Shown: positions 1 to 7,693, numbered from the stretch's first letter. The stretch: 14,709 nucleotides of DNA from an uncultured Selenomonadaceae bacterium (GCA_910579115.1 CAJTSO010000048.1:1-14709); one strand, 5' to 3'. Numbers and translations are program-made. The notes: generated by a model not told the origin, from the letters alone.

Positions 1-65
1 GATTTGTCTGTCACCCCTCCGGCGGCTACGCCGCCACCTCCCCTATAGGGGAGGCTATTTTGTCA
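1..65. repeat. Family A intergenic hairpin repeat, copy 1
   Basis: The unit begins GATTTGTCTGTCACCCCTCC, then has a GC hairpin (GGCGGC at 21-26 pairing with GCCGCC) and the palindrome CCTCCCCTATAGGGGAGG followed by a T-rich stretch. The same order of modules recurs at 7711-7760 and, split in two, at 7781-8060. No reading frame is supported. The palindrome plus T-rich tail could act as an intrinsic terminator for a gene lying before the window, which is inference. Confidence 0.8.
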
Positions 66-108
66 ACAGTCTGACCTCTCCCAGAGGGAGAGGCAAGAAT
101 GAAACCCC

Positions 109-160
109 CTGGCTCTCCCTTTGTAAGAGCTGGCAGTCCGTCAGGACTGACTGAGAGGGT
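109..160. repeat. Hairpin repeat module C, copy 1
   Basis: CAGTCC (134-139) and GGACTG (144-149) form a 6-bp stem with loop GTCA, followed by ACTGAGAGGGT. The arrangement AGCTG - stem - loop - stem - CTGAGRGGGT recurs at 7654-7693 with different stem bases, so the structure is kept while the stem sequence varies. Between family A and this module (73-93) lies a smaller hairpin, CTCTCCC...GGGAGAG. No gene is visible in 1-332. Confidence 0.6.
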
Positions 161-224
161 AAAAAGCGGCGAGGGAGCGTAGTAGTTTGCTGGATGCTTT
201 TATTTTTTCATCCGCAATAGCGTT

Positions 225-279
225 ATAACTCGGTTATTGAGAAAAATACCTGTGGCATTTTCCCGAATAACTGGGTTAT
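225..279. promoter_or_regulatory. Two ATAAC-N3-GTTAT dyads, possible operators
   Basis: ATAACTCGGTTAT lies at 225-237 and ATAACTGGGTTAT at 267-279. Both are perfect 5-bp dyads with a 3-bp spacer that differs by one base. Their centres are 42 bp apart, about four helical turns. The downstream dyad overlaps the -10 box and the upstream one lies just before the -35 box. This geometry fits a dimeric repressor able to bind both sites on one DNA face. The regulator is unknown and the operator role is inference. Confidence 0.45.
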
Positions 280-282
280 AAT
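253..282 (+). promoter_or_regulatory. Sigma70-type promoter of the recD2 operon
   Basis: A -35-like TGGCAT at 253-258 and a perfect TATAAT at 277-282 are separated by 18 bp, with an A-rich stretch just upstream (about 240-247). Transcription would start near 289, leaving a leader of about 44 nt before the recD2 start. The sequence around the boxes is closely similar to the promoters of rubrerythrin (3863-3892) and rfaE2 (9538-9567). Confidence 0.75.
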
Positions 283-332
283 GTTATATCATTCAACAGT
301 CAGCGGAAGCTAAAGGAGAAGGAGGGGTTGGC

Positions 333-2492
333 GTGGAGCGGGAAGAAATTGCCGGAGCAGTCAGCCGGGTTATCTGGCAGAGCGGAGACGAGGGGTTTTC
401 GGTGTTCCGGTTTGAAGGGGAAGCCTTCGATACCTCCGCCACTTTGCCCTGCCCGCCTCCTCCCCTCGGACAGCAGGTGGTTATCTTTGGCGGCTGGACA
501 GTCCATCCCCGCTTTGGCCGGCAGTTCAAGGGAGAGGGCTTCCGCATCGTCACCCCCTCGGACAGCGACGCCATCGAGAAGTTTCTCGCCGCCGGGGTCA
601 TCGAAGGGGTGGGGCCGGCCATGGCCCGGCGGCTGGTGGCGAAGTTCGGGGAGGAAACCCTGGAAATCATCGCCAATGAACCCCGGCGGCTCCGGGAGGT
701 TTCCGGCATTGGTCCCCGGACAGCGGAAAAAATCCATGCCTCCTACCGGGAGCAGGCGGAGCTGAAGGATATAATGCTGTGGCTGGAAAGCCACGGAATC
801 CCCTCCACGTTTGGGGCAAAGCTATTCCGGGCATACGGCTCCCTGGCCATTGAAACCATCGAAAAAAATCCCTACCGAATGGCTGATGACGTACAGGGCA
901 TCGGCTTTACCACGGCGGATAATATCGCCCGAAGCCTGGGCTGGGCGGAGGATGATCCCCACCGGCTGGAGGCCGGTCTGTACAGCGCGCTGAACGGCAT
1001 TGCCCTGGAGGGCCATGTCTGTATTCCCAGGGAGGAGCTTTTGAACAGCGCCGCCCGGTTTCTGGGGGTGAGACGGGAGCTGGCGGCGGATGTCCTCAGG
1101 GAGCTGGCAGCCAACGGGGACATCCCCCGGGAAACTATCGGGGACGTGGAATACTACTATCCTCCTTTCCTTTACGAAGCGGAGGTGGAGACGGCCCAGC
1201 GGCTGTCGGAGCTGGCCAGAGCCGCCAGCGCCCTTTCGGTAGAATCACCAGCGGAGCTGGTGGAGGACTGGGAGGCGGACAACGGCGCCGAGCTTTCCGC
1301 CGGACAGCGGGACGCAATGGTGGCCGCACTGTCCTACGGGGTGTTCTGCCTCACCGGGGGGCCCGGCACCGGGAAAACGACGGTTGTTCGGGGCATCCTT
1401 GACCTGCTGAAATCAAAGGGCATGAAGGTGCTGCTGGCGGCCCCTACCGGCCGGGCAGCCAAACGGTTGTCCGAGGCCACCGGGGCCAAAGGAGTCACCC
1501 TCCACCGGCTGCTGGAAGCAAACGGCAGCGATACGGGGGCAATGTTCGGCAAGGACGAGGACGATCCTCTGGAGGCAAACGCCATCATTGTGGACGAGGC
1601 CTCGATGATCGATATTATCCTGATGCAGCACCTTTTGGCGGCAGTTCCCCCGGGCTGTCATATTATCTTTGTGGGGGATGCCGCCCAGCTGCCGGCGGTG
1701 GGGCCGGGACTGGTGCTGCGGGATATCATCCGCTCCGGGGCGGTTCCCACGGTGCGGCTGACGGAGATTTTCCGCCAGGCGGCGGAAAGCCCCATCGTCA
1801 GGAATGCCCATGCCATCAATCAGGGACGGCTGCCGGAGGTTTCGGGAGATATAAACGAGGGCTTTTCTCACATCATAATTCAGTCCGAAGGGGAGGCAGC
1901 GGACTGCCTGGTGGAGCTTGCGGCGCGGGTCCTGCCGGAGCAGGGCTATGATCCCCTGACGGACATTCAGGTCCTGTCCCCCATGCACCGGGGCCGGTGC
2001 GGCGTTTCCGCCCTGAACAGCCGGTTGCAGGCAGCCCTGAATCCACCGGGGCCCCATATCAGGGAACTGCGGCAGGGCGAAATTGTCTTCCGGGAGGGAG
2101 ATAAGGTAATGCAGCTACGGAACGATTACGAGAAGGAAGTTTTCAACGGGGATATCGGCCGGATCCTCCGCCTTGCTCCGGATGGACTCACCGTCCTGTA
2201 TGACGGGGAGCGGCCGGTAAAATACGAGAAAAACGAGCTGAAAAATCTTTCCCTGGCCTATGCCATGACCGTCCACAAAAGTCAGGGCAGCGAGTATCCG
2301 GTGGTGCTGATGCCACTGGTGGACAGCCAGTTTGTCATGCTGCGGCGGACCCTGCTCTACACGGCGGTAACCAGAGCCAGGGTCAAGGTGGTGCTGGCCG
2401 GGACGAAGCGCTCCTTCTACACGGCGGTAACCGACGACCGTACCGACCGGCGGTACACCCTCCTGACGGAGCGGCTTACGGGAAGCCTGTAG
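333..2492 (+). CDS. recD2: RecD2-type ATP-dependent DNA helicase
   Basis: 719 aa, the usual length of RecD2 (RecD/TraA family) helicases, which unwind DNA 5' to 3' in repair without RecBC. The N-terminal 60 residues or so resemble the RecD2 OB-like domain. Residues about 85-200 hold helix-hairpin-helix-like segments (GVIEGVGPAMARRL, VSGIGPRTAEKI, QGIGFTTADNIA). The superfamily 1 core follows: Walker A GGPGTGKT at 342-349, DEAS (motif II) at 421-424, GDAAQLPAVGPG (motif III) at 448-459, TVHKSQGSEYP at 646-656 and YTAVTRAR (motif VI) at 676-683. The start is GTG at 333, preceded by AAGGAGAAGGAGG. It is first in a probable operon: comF follows after 48 bp and cdd 40 bp later. No key residue is missing. 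Confidence 0.95.
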   Translation: MEREEIAGAVSRVIWQSGDEGFSVFRFEGEAFDTSATLPCPPPPLGQQVVIFGGWTVHPRFGRQFKGEGFRIVTPSDSDAIEKFLAAGVIEGVGPAMARRLVAKFGEETLEIIANEPRRLREVSGIGPRTAEKIHASYREQAELKDIMLWLESHGIPSTFGAKLFRAYGSLAIETIEKNPYRMADDVQGIGFTTADNIARSLGWAEDDPHRLEAGLYSALNGIALEGHVCIPREELLNSAARFLGVRRELAADVLRELAANGDIPRETIGDVEYYYPPFLYEAEVETAQRLSELARAASALSVESPAELVEDWEADNGAELSAGQRDAMVAALSYGVFCLTGGPGTGKTTVVRGILDLLKSKGMKVLLAAPTGRAAKRLSEATGAKGVTLHRLLEANGSDTGAMFGKDEDDPLEANAIIVDEASMIDIILMQHLLAAVPPGCHIIFVGDAAQLPAVGPGLVLRDIIRSGAVPTVRLTEIFRQAAESPIVRNAHAINQGRLPEVSGDINEGFSHIIIQSEGEAADCLVELAARVLPEQGYDPLTDIQVLSPMHRGRCGVSALNSRLQAALNPPGPHIRELRQGEIVFREGDKVMQLRNDYEKEVFNGDIGRILRLAPDGLTVLYDGERPVKYEKNELKNLSLAYAMTVHKSQGSEYPVVLMPLVDSQFVMLRRTLLYTAVTRARVKVVLAGTKRSFYTAVTDDRTDRRYTLLTERLTGSL

Positions 2493-2540
2493 CCTTTTCG
2501 CCTTTTTGTATCAAGGGATGCCCGGCAGGAGGGGATTGCG

Positions 2541-3224
2541 ATGATGACCGCCCTGTTGGATTTCCTGTTTCCGCCCCGCTGTCCCGGCTGCCGGGAATAT
2601 CGCGAGGACTGGGGGGACTGGTGCCCGGTCTGCGAAAAAAAGTACGTTGCCCGGCGGCTGTTCCTGGAGAGCGGGAGCCCTGTAGAGGCCGTGATGTGCC
2701 TGGCCCTTTACGAAGGGACGGTGAAGGAGCTGCTCCACCGGCTGAAATTCCGCCGGGATGAAAGCGTCCTGCCCTACCTCACCCGGCTCATGGAGCGGGC
2801 CTGGAGCCCGGAGCTTCCGGCGGGAGATCCTTTGGAGCGTTTTCTGGCGTACCTGGGGGACGGCCCGGTTTTCCTGCCGGTGGCCCTTCACCCTGTCCGG
2901 GAGAAGGAACGGGGCTTTAATCAGACAGTTCTCCTGTGGCGGGATTTTCTCCGGGGAAAAGGCTTCCGGTGGCTGGAGGCTCTGGAGCGGAGGAAAGAAA
3001 CGAAGCCCCAGTATTCCCTTACCAAACAGGAGCGGGAGGAAAATGTGCGGGGAGCCTTCGCCCTGCGGGAGGAATGCCGTCCTCAGCTGAAGGGCCGCCC
3101 GGTGGTGCTGGTGGACGATATTTATACCAGCGGGGCAACCCTCAAAGCCTGCGCTCGGGCCTTGAGGGGGACGGGGGCGGAGCGGGTGCTGGCCCTCACC
3201 CTGGCCACGGGCCGGGCTCTTTAG
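2541..3224 (+). CDS. comF: ComF-family phosphoribosyltransferase-like protein
   Basis: 227 aa, typical of ComFC/GntX proteins, which support natural transformation in competent bacteria but are also common in others. An N-terminal zinc-ribbon-like pair of CxxC knuckles is present (C14, C17, C28, C31). It is followed by the family motif PVALHPVREKERGFNQ (113-128) and the PRPP-binding loop VVLVDDIYTSGAT (188-200), which keeps both aspartates. The substrate of the transferase fold is not evident from sequence. The start is ATG at 2541 with AGGAGGGG 6 bp upstream; a second ATG follows directly. It lies between a DNA helicase and a nucleoside-salvage gene. A role in DNA uptake is family knowledge and not shown here, since no other com genes are in the window. 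Confidence 0.9.
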   Translation: MMTALLDFLFPPRCPGCREYREDWGDWCPVCEKKYVARRLFLESGSPVEAVMCLALYEGTVKELLHRLKFRRDESVLPYLTRLMERAWSPELPAGDPLERFLAYLGDGPVFLPVALHPVREKERGFNQTVLLWRDFLRGKGFRWLEALERRKETKPQYSLTKQEREENVRGAFALREECRPQLKGRPVVLVDDIYTSGATLKACARALRGTGAERVLALTLATGRAL

Positions 3225-3264
3225 GTCGTTTTGCCAGAGTCATTTTCAGGGAGGGATTTTCACC

Positions 3265-3642
3265 GTGACAGATGAGGAGCTTATTGACATCGCCCGGCAG
3301 TACCGGAAGCATTCCTACAGTCCCTACTCCCGTTTCAAGGTGGGGGCCGCCGTCCTTACGGCCGGGGGAAAGATCTACGGAGGCTGCAACATTGAAAATT
3401 CCTCCTACGGCCTGACCGTCTGCGCGGAAAGAACGGCGATCTTCAAGGCGGTGTCCGAGGGGGAACGGGAGTTTGAGGCGCTGGCGGTCATTGCCGGCAC
3501 GGAGGGGCCATGCTCCCCCTGCGGGGCCTGCCGGCAGGTGATGGCGGATTTCCGGATTCCCCGGATAATCATGGCCAACCTGCGGGGAGAGGTAAAAACC
3601 GCTTCCCTGGCGGAGCTGCTGCCCTTTGCCTTTGGGCTGTGA
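3265..3642 (+). CDS. cdd: Cytidine deaminase
   Basis: 125 aa, the size of the small homotetrameric cytidine deaminases that convert (deoxy)cytidine to (deoxy)uridine in pyrimidine salvage. The zinc site is complete: C53 and the catalytic E55 in CAERTA, then C86 and C89 in PCGACRQ. The substrate-binding segment CNIENSSYG (41-49) is also intact. The start is GTG at 3265, preceded by CAGGGAGGG. It is 40 bp behind comF, so probably co-transcribed with recD2 - comF. No classical terminator follows; the hairpin-forming element at 3700-3833 is the first strong structure downstream. Confidence 0.95.
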   Translation: MTDEELIDIARQYRKHSYSPYSRFKVGAAVLTAGGKIYGGCNIENSSYGLTVCAERTAIFKAVSEGEREFEALAVIAGTEGPCSPCGACRQVMADFRIPRIIMANLRGEVKTASLAELLPFAFGL

Positions 3643-3699
3643 GAGGGCTTGATTGTTCATGATCGCCGGGAAAAAAGAAAAAGCGTTATAATACTGACC

Positions 3700-3833
3700 T
3701 TGTAAATAGAGTCTGACGAAAACACGCTTTCGCTCTAAATCAACGTAACGGTGGTAAGCTCTGCTGTCATTTCATTCGGCAATCGCTAACCACCGACGTC
3801 GATTAACGGTTTTCTTACAGACTCTATTTACAA
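3700..3833. mobile_element. MITE-like element with terminal inverted repeats (family B)
   Basis: TTGTAAATAGAGTCTG at 3700-3715 is matched exactly in reverse complement at 3818-3833, so the element has perfect 16-bp terminal inverted repeats around 102 bp of interior. The arms continue imperfectly inward: GACGAAAAC against GTTTTCTTAC, and AATCAACGT..GGTGGTAAGC against GCTAACCACCGACGTCGATT. Nearly the whole unit could therefore fold as one hairpin. TGACC on the left (3695-3699) and TGACT on the right (3834-3838) may be a 4-5 bp target duplication. It has no coding capacity. Related cores are at 7857-8022 (inverted) and 14627-14709. Confidence 0.75.
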
Positions 3834-3862
3834 TGACTCGTATTAAGTAAGAAAATTTCCTG

Positions 3863-3892
3863 TTGCATTTTTTTGAACATTGGCGGTATAAT
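3863..3892 (+). promoter_or_regulatory. Promoter of rubrerythrin
   Basis: TTGCAT (3863-3868), an 18-bp spacer and TATAAT (3887-3892) make a strong sigma70-type promoter, with an A-rich stretch upstream (about 3847-3856). Transcription would start near 3899, leaving a leader of about 57 nt. The -35 lies only 29 bp after the right end of the MITE-like element. The sequence ATTGGCGG occurs at 3879-3886 and again at 3901-3908, flanking the -10 box with 22-bp spacing. Confidence 0.8.
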
Positions 3893-3903
3893 ACGCTCAA
3901 ATT

Positions 3904-3921
3904 GGCGGAGGTTTTTCCGCC
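3904..3921 (+). promoter_or_regulatory. Leader hairpin upstream of rubrerythrin
   Basis: GGCGGA (3904-3909) and TCCGCC (3916-3921) form a 6-bp GC-rich stem with a GGTTTT loop at the very start of the predicted leader. It is too short for a riboswitch. It could stabilise the 5' end of the mRNA, which is inference. Confidence 0.4.
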
Positions 3922-3955
3922 GGGGATGTTAATAGTTTATAGGGAGGAATTAACT

Positions 3956-4498
3956 GTGGCTAAATCTTTAGCAGGAACCAAGACCGAAAAGAATTTATTG
4001 GAGGCCTTTGCCGGAGAATCCCAGGCCAGAAATAAGTACACCTGGTTTTCCATCGTGGCCCGGAAGGCCGGATACGACCAGATCGCGGAGCTGTTTTTGA
4101 AAACGGCGGACAATGAGAAGGCTCACGCCTATATGTGGTTTGAGGAGCTGGGGCTTCTGGGAGAGACCCCGGAGAACCTGAAGGCGGCTGCCGAGGGTGA
4201 AAATCACGAGTGGACCGATATGTACGTCCGCATGGCCAAGGAAGCCGATGAAGAGGGCTTCCCGGAAATCGCCGCCAAGATGCGGGGCGTGGCGGCCATC
4301 GAGAAGCGCCACGAGGAGCGCTACCGGAAGCTCCTGGAGAACGTGGAGAAGATGCAGGTGTTCACCAAGGAGAGCGGCCTTACCATTTGGGAGTGCCGTA
4401 ACTGCGGCCACATCGTGGTTGGCCCCAGCGCTCCGGAGGTCTGCCCCATCTGCGCTCATCCCCAGGGCTTCTTCGAGATTCACAAGGAAAATTACTGA
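3956..4498 (+). CDS. rbr: Rubrerythrin (non-haem di-iron peroxidase)
   Basis: 180 aa. Rubrerythrins reduce hydrogen peroxide in the cytoplasm of anaerobes, using electrons from rubredoxin or NAD(P)H-linked reductases. The N-terminal four-helix ferritin-like domain carries the iron-binding motifs FAGESQAR (E21), DNEKAHA (E54, H57), ENHEW (E85) and IEKRHEE (E116, H119). The C-terminal rubredoxin-like domain has C147/C150 and C163/C166 for a FeS4 site. I chose GTG 3956 because AGGGAGG lies 9 bp before it and the protein then begins MAKSLAGTKTEKNL, as the family does. An in-frame TTG at 3863 would lie inside the -35 box. It is monocistronic, with its own promoter and terminator. The 22-bp-spaced ATTGGCGG repeats around the -10 may be regulatory. 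Confidence 0.95.
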   Translation: MAKSLAGTKTEKNLLEAFAGESQARNKYTWFSIVARKAGYDQIAELFLKTADNEKAHAYMWFEELGLLGETPENLKAAAEGENHEWTDMYVRMAKEADEEGFPEIAAKMRGVAAIEKRHEERYRKLLENVEKMQVFTKESGLTIWECRNCGHIVVGPSAPEVCPICAHPQGFFEIHKENY

Positions 4499-4550
4499 TA
4501 GGCCGTATTCCTGGATTAGTTTAATCATTAACCGGGAACCCGAACGTATA

Positions 4551-4589
4551 AAAAAGGGCCGCTGACCTGGATAGTCAGCGGCTCTTTTT
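4551..4589. terminator. Bidirectional intrinsic terminator
   Basis: GCCGCTGAC (4558-4566) pairs with GTCAGCGGC (4574-4582) around a 7-nt loop. An A-run lies on the left (4551-4555) and a T-run on the right (4585-4589), so it can work in both directions. It sits between the convergent rubrerythrin and sensor-kinase genes, ending 34 bp from the kinase stop codon. Confidence 0.9.
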
Positions 4590-4623
4590 ATACAGATTCT
4601 TTTTTCCGGGCAGGGCCGCGGGA

Positions 4624-7602
4624 TTATTTCCGCAGCCAGCGCTTCAAAAGCTTGGTGAGCTGATCGTAGTCAACGGGCTTGGAGATATGCTCGTTCATGC
4701 CGGATTCCCTGGAGGCGATGATGTCCTCGGCCAGGGCATTGGCGCTCATGGCAAAAATGGGCAGGTTCCGGGTGTAGTCCCGGTCGATTTTCCTGATGGC
4801 TTTAGTGGCTTCGTAGCCGTCCATCAATGGCATCTGAATGTCCATGAACACCACATCGTAATAGCCGTCAGCGGAAGCGGCCACCTTGTCCACGGCCTCC
4901 TTGCCGTCGTGGGCAAAATCCACGGTCATGCCCAGCATACCGAGAATTTCGGCGGCGATCTCGGCGTTCAGCTCGTTGTCCTCCACCAGCAGTCCCCGGG
5001 CGCCGCTGAAATCAGCGGCGGTTCCTTCATCAGCCGCACCCGGGAGCCCGGCGGCGGTTTCGCCCGTCTCCCCCTTGGCGGTAACATCGGCAAAGAGCTG
5101 GCGGAGGCGGGACCGGAAGAGTGGTTTATTGATGAGGAAGCCAACGCCGGATTCCTTCGCTTCGCTTTCAATCAGGGAAATGTTGTCGGAGGCGGCGATA
5201 AGCGCCGGAGTGTCGTTGACAAGCTGGCGGCGCAGGGCGGAGATGATTTCTATATTGTTGATGGAGGAAGAATCCCAGTCAAAGATGATGGCGTCAAAAT
5301 CAGCGCCGGATTCATGGGCTTCCACCGCCCGCTTGATGGCAGCGTTGCCGGAAACTATCCACTGGGCCTCGACCCCTACCTGCTTCATGGTTTCACAGAG
5401 GGCGTCAGCGGCAATGGGCTGATCGGATACGGCCAGCACCTTCAGGCCCAGGCGTTCCCCGCCGTTGGCGGAGACGCCGCCCTTGTGAATGGGCAGGGAG
5501 AAGGTGGCGGTGAAGGTGGAGCCTTCGCCGTAAACGCTTTTCACCTGAATGTCCCCCAGCATCATCCGGGCGAGATTCTGGGCGATGGGGAGCCCGAGGC
5601 CGCTGCCCTGGAAGCGGGCGATTTGAGGCTCCTTCGGCAGGAAGAATGGCTCAAAGATGTTGTGGAGATCTTCCTCCCGAATACCGCAGCCGGTATCCTC
5701 AATAGTGAATTTGAAGTGGGCCACATCCAGCCGGTTGCTGGCGGTTTCTTCGGCGGTTATCCTGATGGAGCCGCCCTCCGGGGTGAAGCGGATGGCGTTA
5801 TCCACCAGACTCATGAATATCTGCTGGATACGGCGGCTGTCTCCGACAAATTCCTCGTGATAGAAATTGCTGACCGTAAATTCCAGCTTTTGCTTTTTCT
5901 CGGCGGCCATAGAGGTAATGAGAGGGGAAAGGTCGTCCAGCAGCTCCGGCAGGGAGAAATCCTCGCTGATGAGCTCCAGGCCGCCGGATTCGATCTGGGA
6001 CATATCCAGGATTTCGTTAATGAGGAAAAGGAGCTGTTTGCCGGACTGGTTGATCCGGTTGAGACAGTCCTTGACCCGGTTTATATCGTCCAGATGGGTA
6101 CCGGCAATGGTTGTGATACCCAGAATGTCGTTCATGGGGGTGCGGAGGTCATGGCTCATCCGGGCCAGGAAGTTGCCCTTGGCGGCATTGGCGCTGGTGG
6201 CGTTATCCAGGGCGGCGGTGAGGGCTTCCTGCATTTCCATTTCCTGCCGTTTCTGCTCGTCGATGATCAGAATGGCCAGAAGGACCCGGCGGGGCTTGTT
6301 TTCCTCGTCCTTTTCCGCCAGTATCAGATAAGCCCGGCACCAGCCGTGAATCTTGTGCTTAAATTCGGCCAGCATACTGCCGCCGCTTTTAAGGAGCCGG
6401 CCGGCCATGGTGCCGGCGTCCAGAAAGGCCAGCATTGCCTCCTGGGATTCAGGTTCAATAACCCGGTCGATAATGCCTTCCCGGACGAAGTCGCTGCACT
6501 CACCGGAAGGGGGAATGATTTCCCTGAGCTCCTGGGGCTGTTTCATGGCCACGAAGGTGCAGGGCTGATTTCGGTCCGCGGGCAGATCGATGTAGTAGGT
6601 TTCGCAGTAGATACTGCTCATGGTGGATACCAGCTTCAGCTGGTCCTGCTGGTTCTTTTCGGCGATTTCCCGGACTTCCTGCTCATGGGTTTTCTTGGCG
6701 ATGAGGTAAGTTTCCCGCTGCCAGAGCATCGCCAGGTCGATGATGACCATGGCGGCGGCCAGGGCGGCAACCGTCTGGAGGCTGAGGGAGTCGAGTCCTC
6801 TGAGAAGCTCCGGAAGGGAGACCGGTCCCGCCGTTTGCAGGAGCCCCTTCCGGCTGTCGGCGGCATAGAAGAAGAGGGCGGCGACGAGAGCCAAAAAGGC
6901 GATGCCGGAGCAGACGAGCGTCCGGTTAATTTTGGCGTCCGGTTCAGCGGATACCTCCTCATGCTCCTTCAGGAGAGCCAGAATCTTGGGGGTTGAAAGC
7001 AGCCGGTAAACCCCCGCGGCGGCGATGGCGCACAGAGCCCATTTGATGAGGATGAGGGCGCCGAAGCCGGGAAATACCGCCTGGCTGACTGTGAGGCCGC
7101 ATTTGGGGAATACCCACCAGAGAATGAGCAGGGAAAGAAAGCGGTGAAGGTAGAGTCCCAGGCAGGAAAGAACCGCCACCCCCGCCGGCTGGAGTTTTTT
7201 GGGCAGGTGGCTGAATATGAAGCTGAAGGCCAGTCCCATAACGAGCCCCGCCAGGACATTGGGGAGGATGGCCGCTATGAGGCTGGCGGCAAAGTCACCG
7301 CTGTACCAGGGGGAAAGAAGCCGATCCAGCGGGGAAAGGGGTGAGGTGTCGCTCCGCCACATACGGCAGAGGCCGAATATCAGGCCGGCGGCGGCTCCGG
7401 ACAGGGGACCGAAAACCATGGCCGCCAGCAAGATAATAATGCTCACAAAGGTGACGGATAACGACACGGCTGCGCCCGCCTGAAAGAAGCCCAGGGCGGA
7501 AAAGGCCAAAATAAGCTCGAGGGCCAGAAGAAGAATAAGTAGTCTTCGGGCGATAGTTGGTTTGAATTCCACGCCGCTGAAAATGGCAAGGTTGCTTTTC
7601 AT
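4624..7602 (-). CDS. Membrane-bound hybrid sensor histidine kinase with two receiver domains
   Basis: 992 aa from ATG 7602, chosen because AGAAAGGAAT precedes it; a longer frame from 7767 runs through repeat DNA. Residues about 20-295 hold some seven or eight hydrophobic segments. The part around MVFGPLSGAAAGLIFG (62-77) recalls the ECF-transporter S-component/LytS-type membrane sensors. A PAS-like region (about 323-455) follows. HisKA has H484 (ARMSHDLRTPM). The ATPase domain has DNAIRF (601), DTGCGI (636), EPFF (651) and GSGLGL (666). Receiver 1 (about 720-840) keeps D775 and K826 but lacks the acidic pair after beta-1 (VSDQ). Receiver 2 (about 868-990) is canonical: E874/D875, D921, S953, K975. 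No Hpt domain or DNA-binding output domain is present, and no partner gene is adjacent, so the ligand and target are unknown. Confidence 0.9.
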   Translation of the reverse strand: MKSNLAIFSGVEFKPTIARRLLILLLALELILAFSALGFFQAGAAVSLSVTFVSIIILLAAMVFGPLSGAAAGLIFGLCRMWRSDTSPLSPLDRLLSPWYSGDFAASLIAAILPNVLAGLVMGLAFSFIFSHLPKKLQPAGVAVLSCLGLYLHRFLSLLILWWVFPKCGLTVSQAVFPGFGALILIKWALCAIAAAGVYRLLSTPKILALLKEHEEVSAEPDAKINRTLVCSGIAFLALVAALFFYAADSRKGLLQTAGPVSLPELLRGLDSLSLQTVAALAAAMVIIDLAMLWQRETYLIAKKTHEQEVREIAEKNQQDQLKLVSTMSSIYCETYYIDLPADRNQPCTFVAMKQPQELREIIPPSGECSDFVREGIIDRVIEPESQEAMLAFLDAGTMAGRLLKSGGSMLAEFKHKIHGWCRAYLILAEKDEENKPRRVLLAILIIDEQKRQEMEMQEALTAALDNATSANAAKGNFLARMSHDLRTPMNDILGITTIAGTHLDDINRVKDCLNRINQSGKQLLFLINEILDMSQIESGGLELISEDFSLPELLDDLSPLITSMAAEKKQKLEFTVSNFYHEEFVGDSRRIQQIFMSLVDNAIRFTPEGGSIRITAEETASNRLDVAHFKFTIEDTGCGIREEDLHNIFEPFFLPKEPQIARFQGSGLGLPIAQNLARMMLGDIQVKSVYGEGSTFTATFSLPIHKGGVSANGGERLGLKVLAVSDQPIAADALCETMKQVGVEAQWIVSGNAAIKRAVEAHESGADFDAIIFDWDSSSINNIEIISALRRQLVNDTPALIAASDNISLIESEAKESGVGFLINKPLFRSRLRQLFADVTAKGETGETAAGLPGAADEGTAADFSGARGLLVEDNELNAEIAAEILGMLGMTVDFAHDGKEAVDKVAASADGYYDVVFMDIQMPLMDGYEATKAIRKIDRDYTRNLPIFAMSANALAEDIIASRESGMNEHISKPVDYDQLTKLLKRWLRK

Positions 7603-7653
7603 GTTCCGGATTCCTTTCTGAAGCGCAGGAGTAACTGCTAATCCGTCTAACAG

Positions 7654-7693
7654 ACCCTTCCAGTGGAGCTGTCGCTGGAGGCGACTGAGGGGT
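7654..7693. repeat. Hairpin repeat module C, copy 2
   Basis: GTCGC (7671-7675) and GCGAC (7681-7685) form a stem around TGGAG, preceded by GGAGCT and followed by TGAGGGGT. The layout matches 109-160. It lies in the leader of the sensor kinase, 52 bp upstream of its start. Confidence 0.55.

Noticed and set aside
3687..3692. TATAAT upstream of the MITE-like element as a second rubrerythrin promoter
   Set aside because: No -35 box lies 16-19 bp upstream and the hairpin element separates it from the gene.
4687..6996. 769-aa plus-strand reading frame opposite the sensor kinase
   Set aside because: It is exactly antisense to a protein with clear kinase and receiver motifs. Long antisense frames are common in GC-rich genes, and its translation shows only low-complexity Gly/Val/His-rich sequence.
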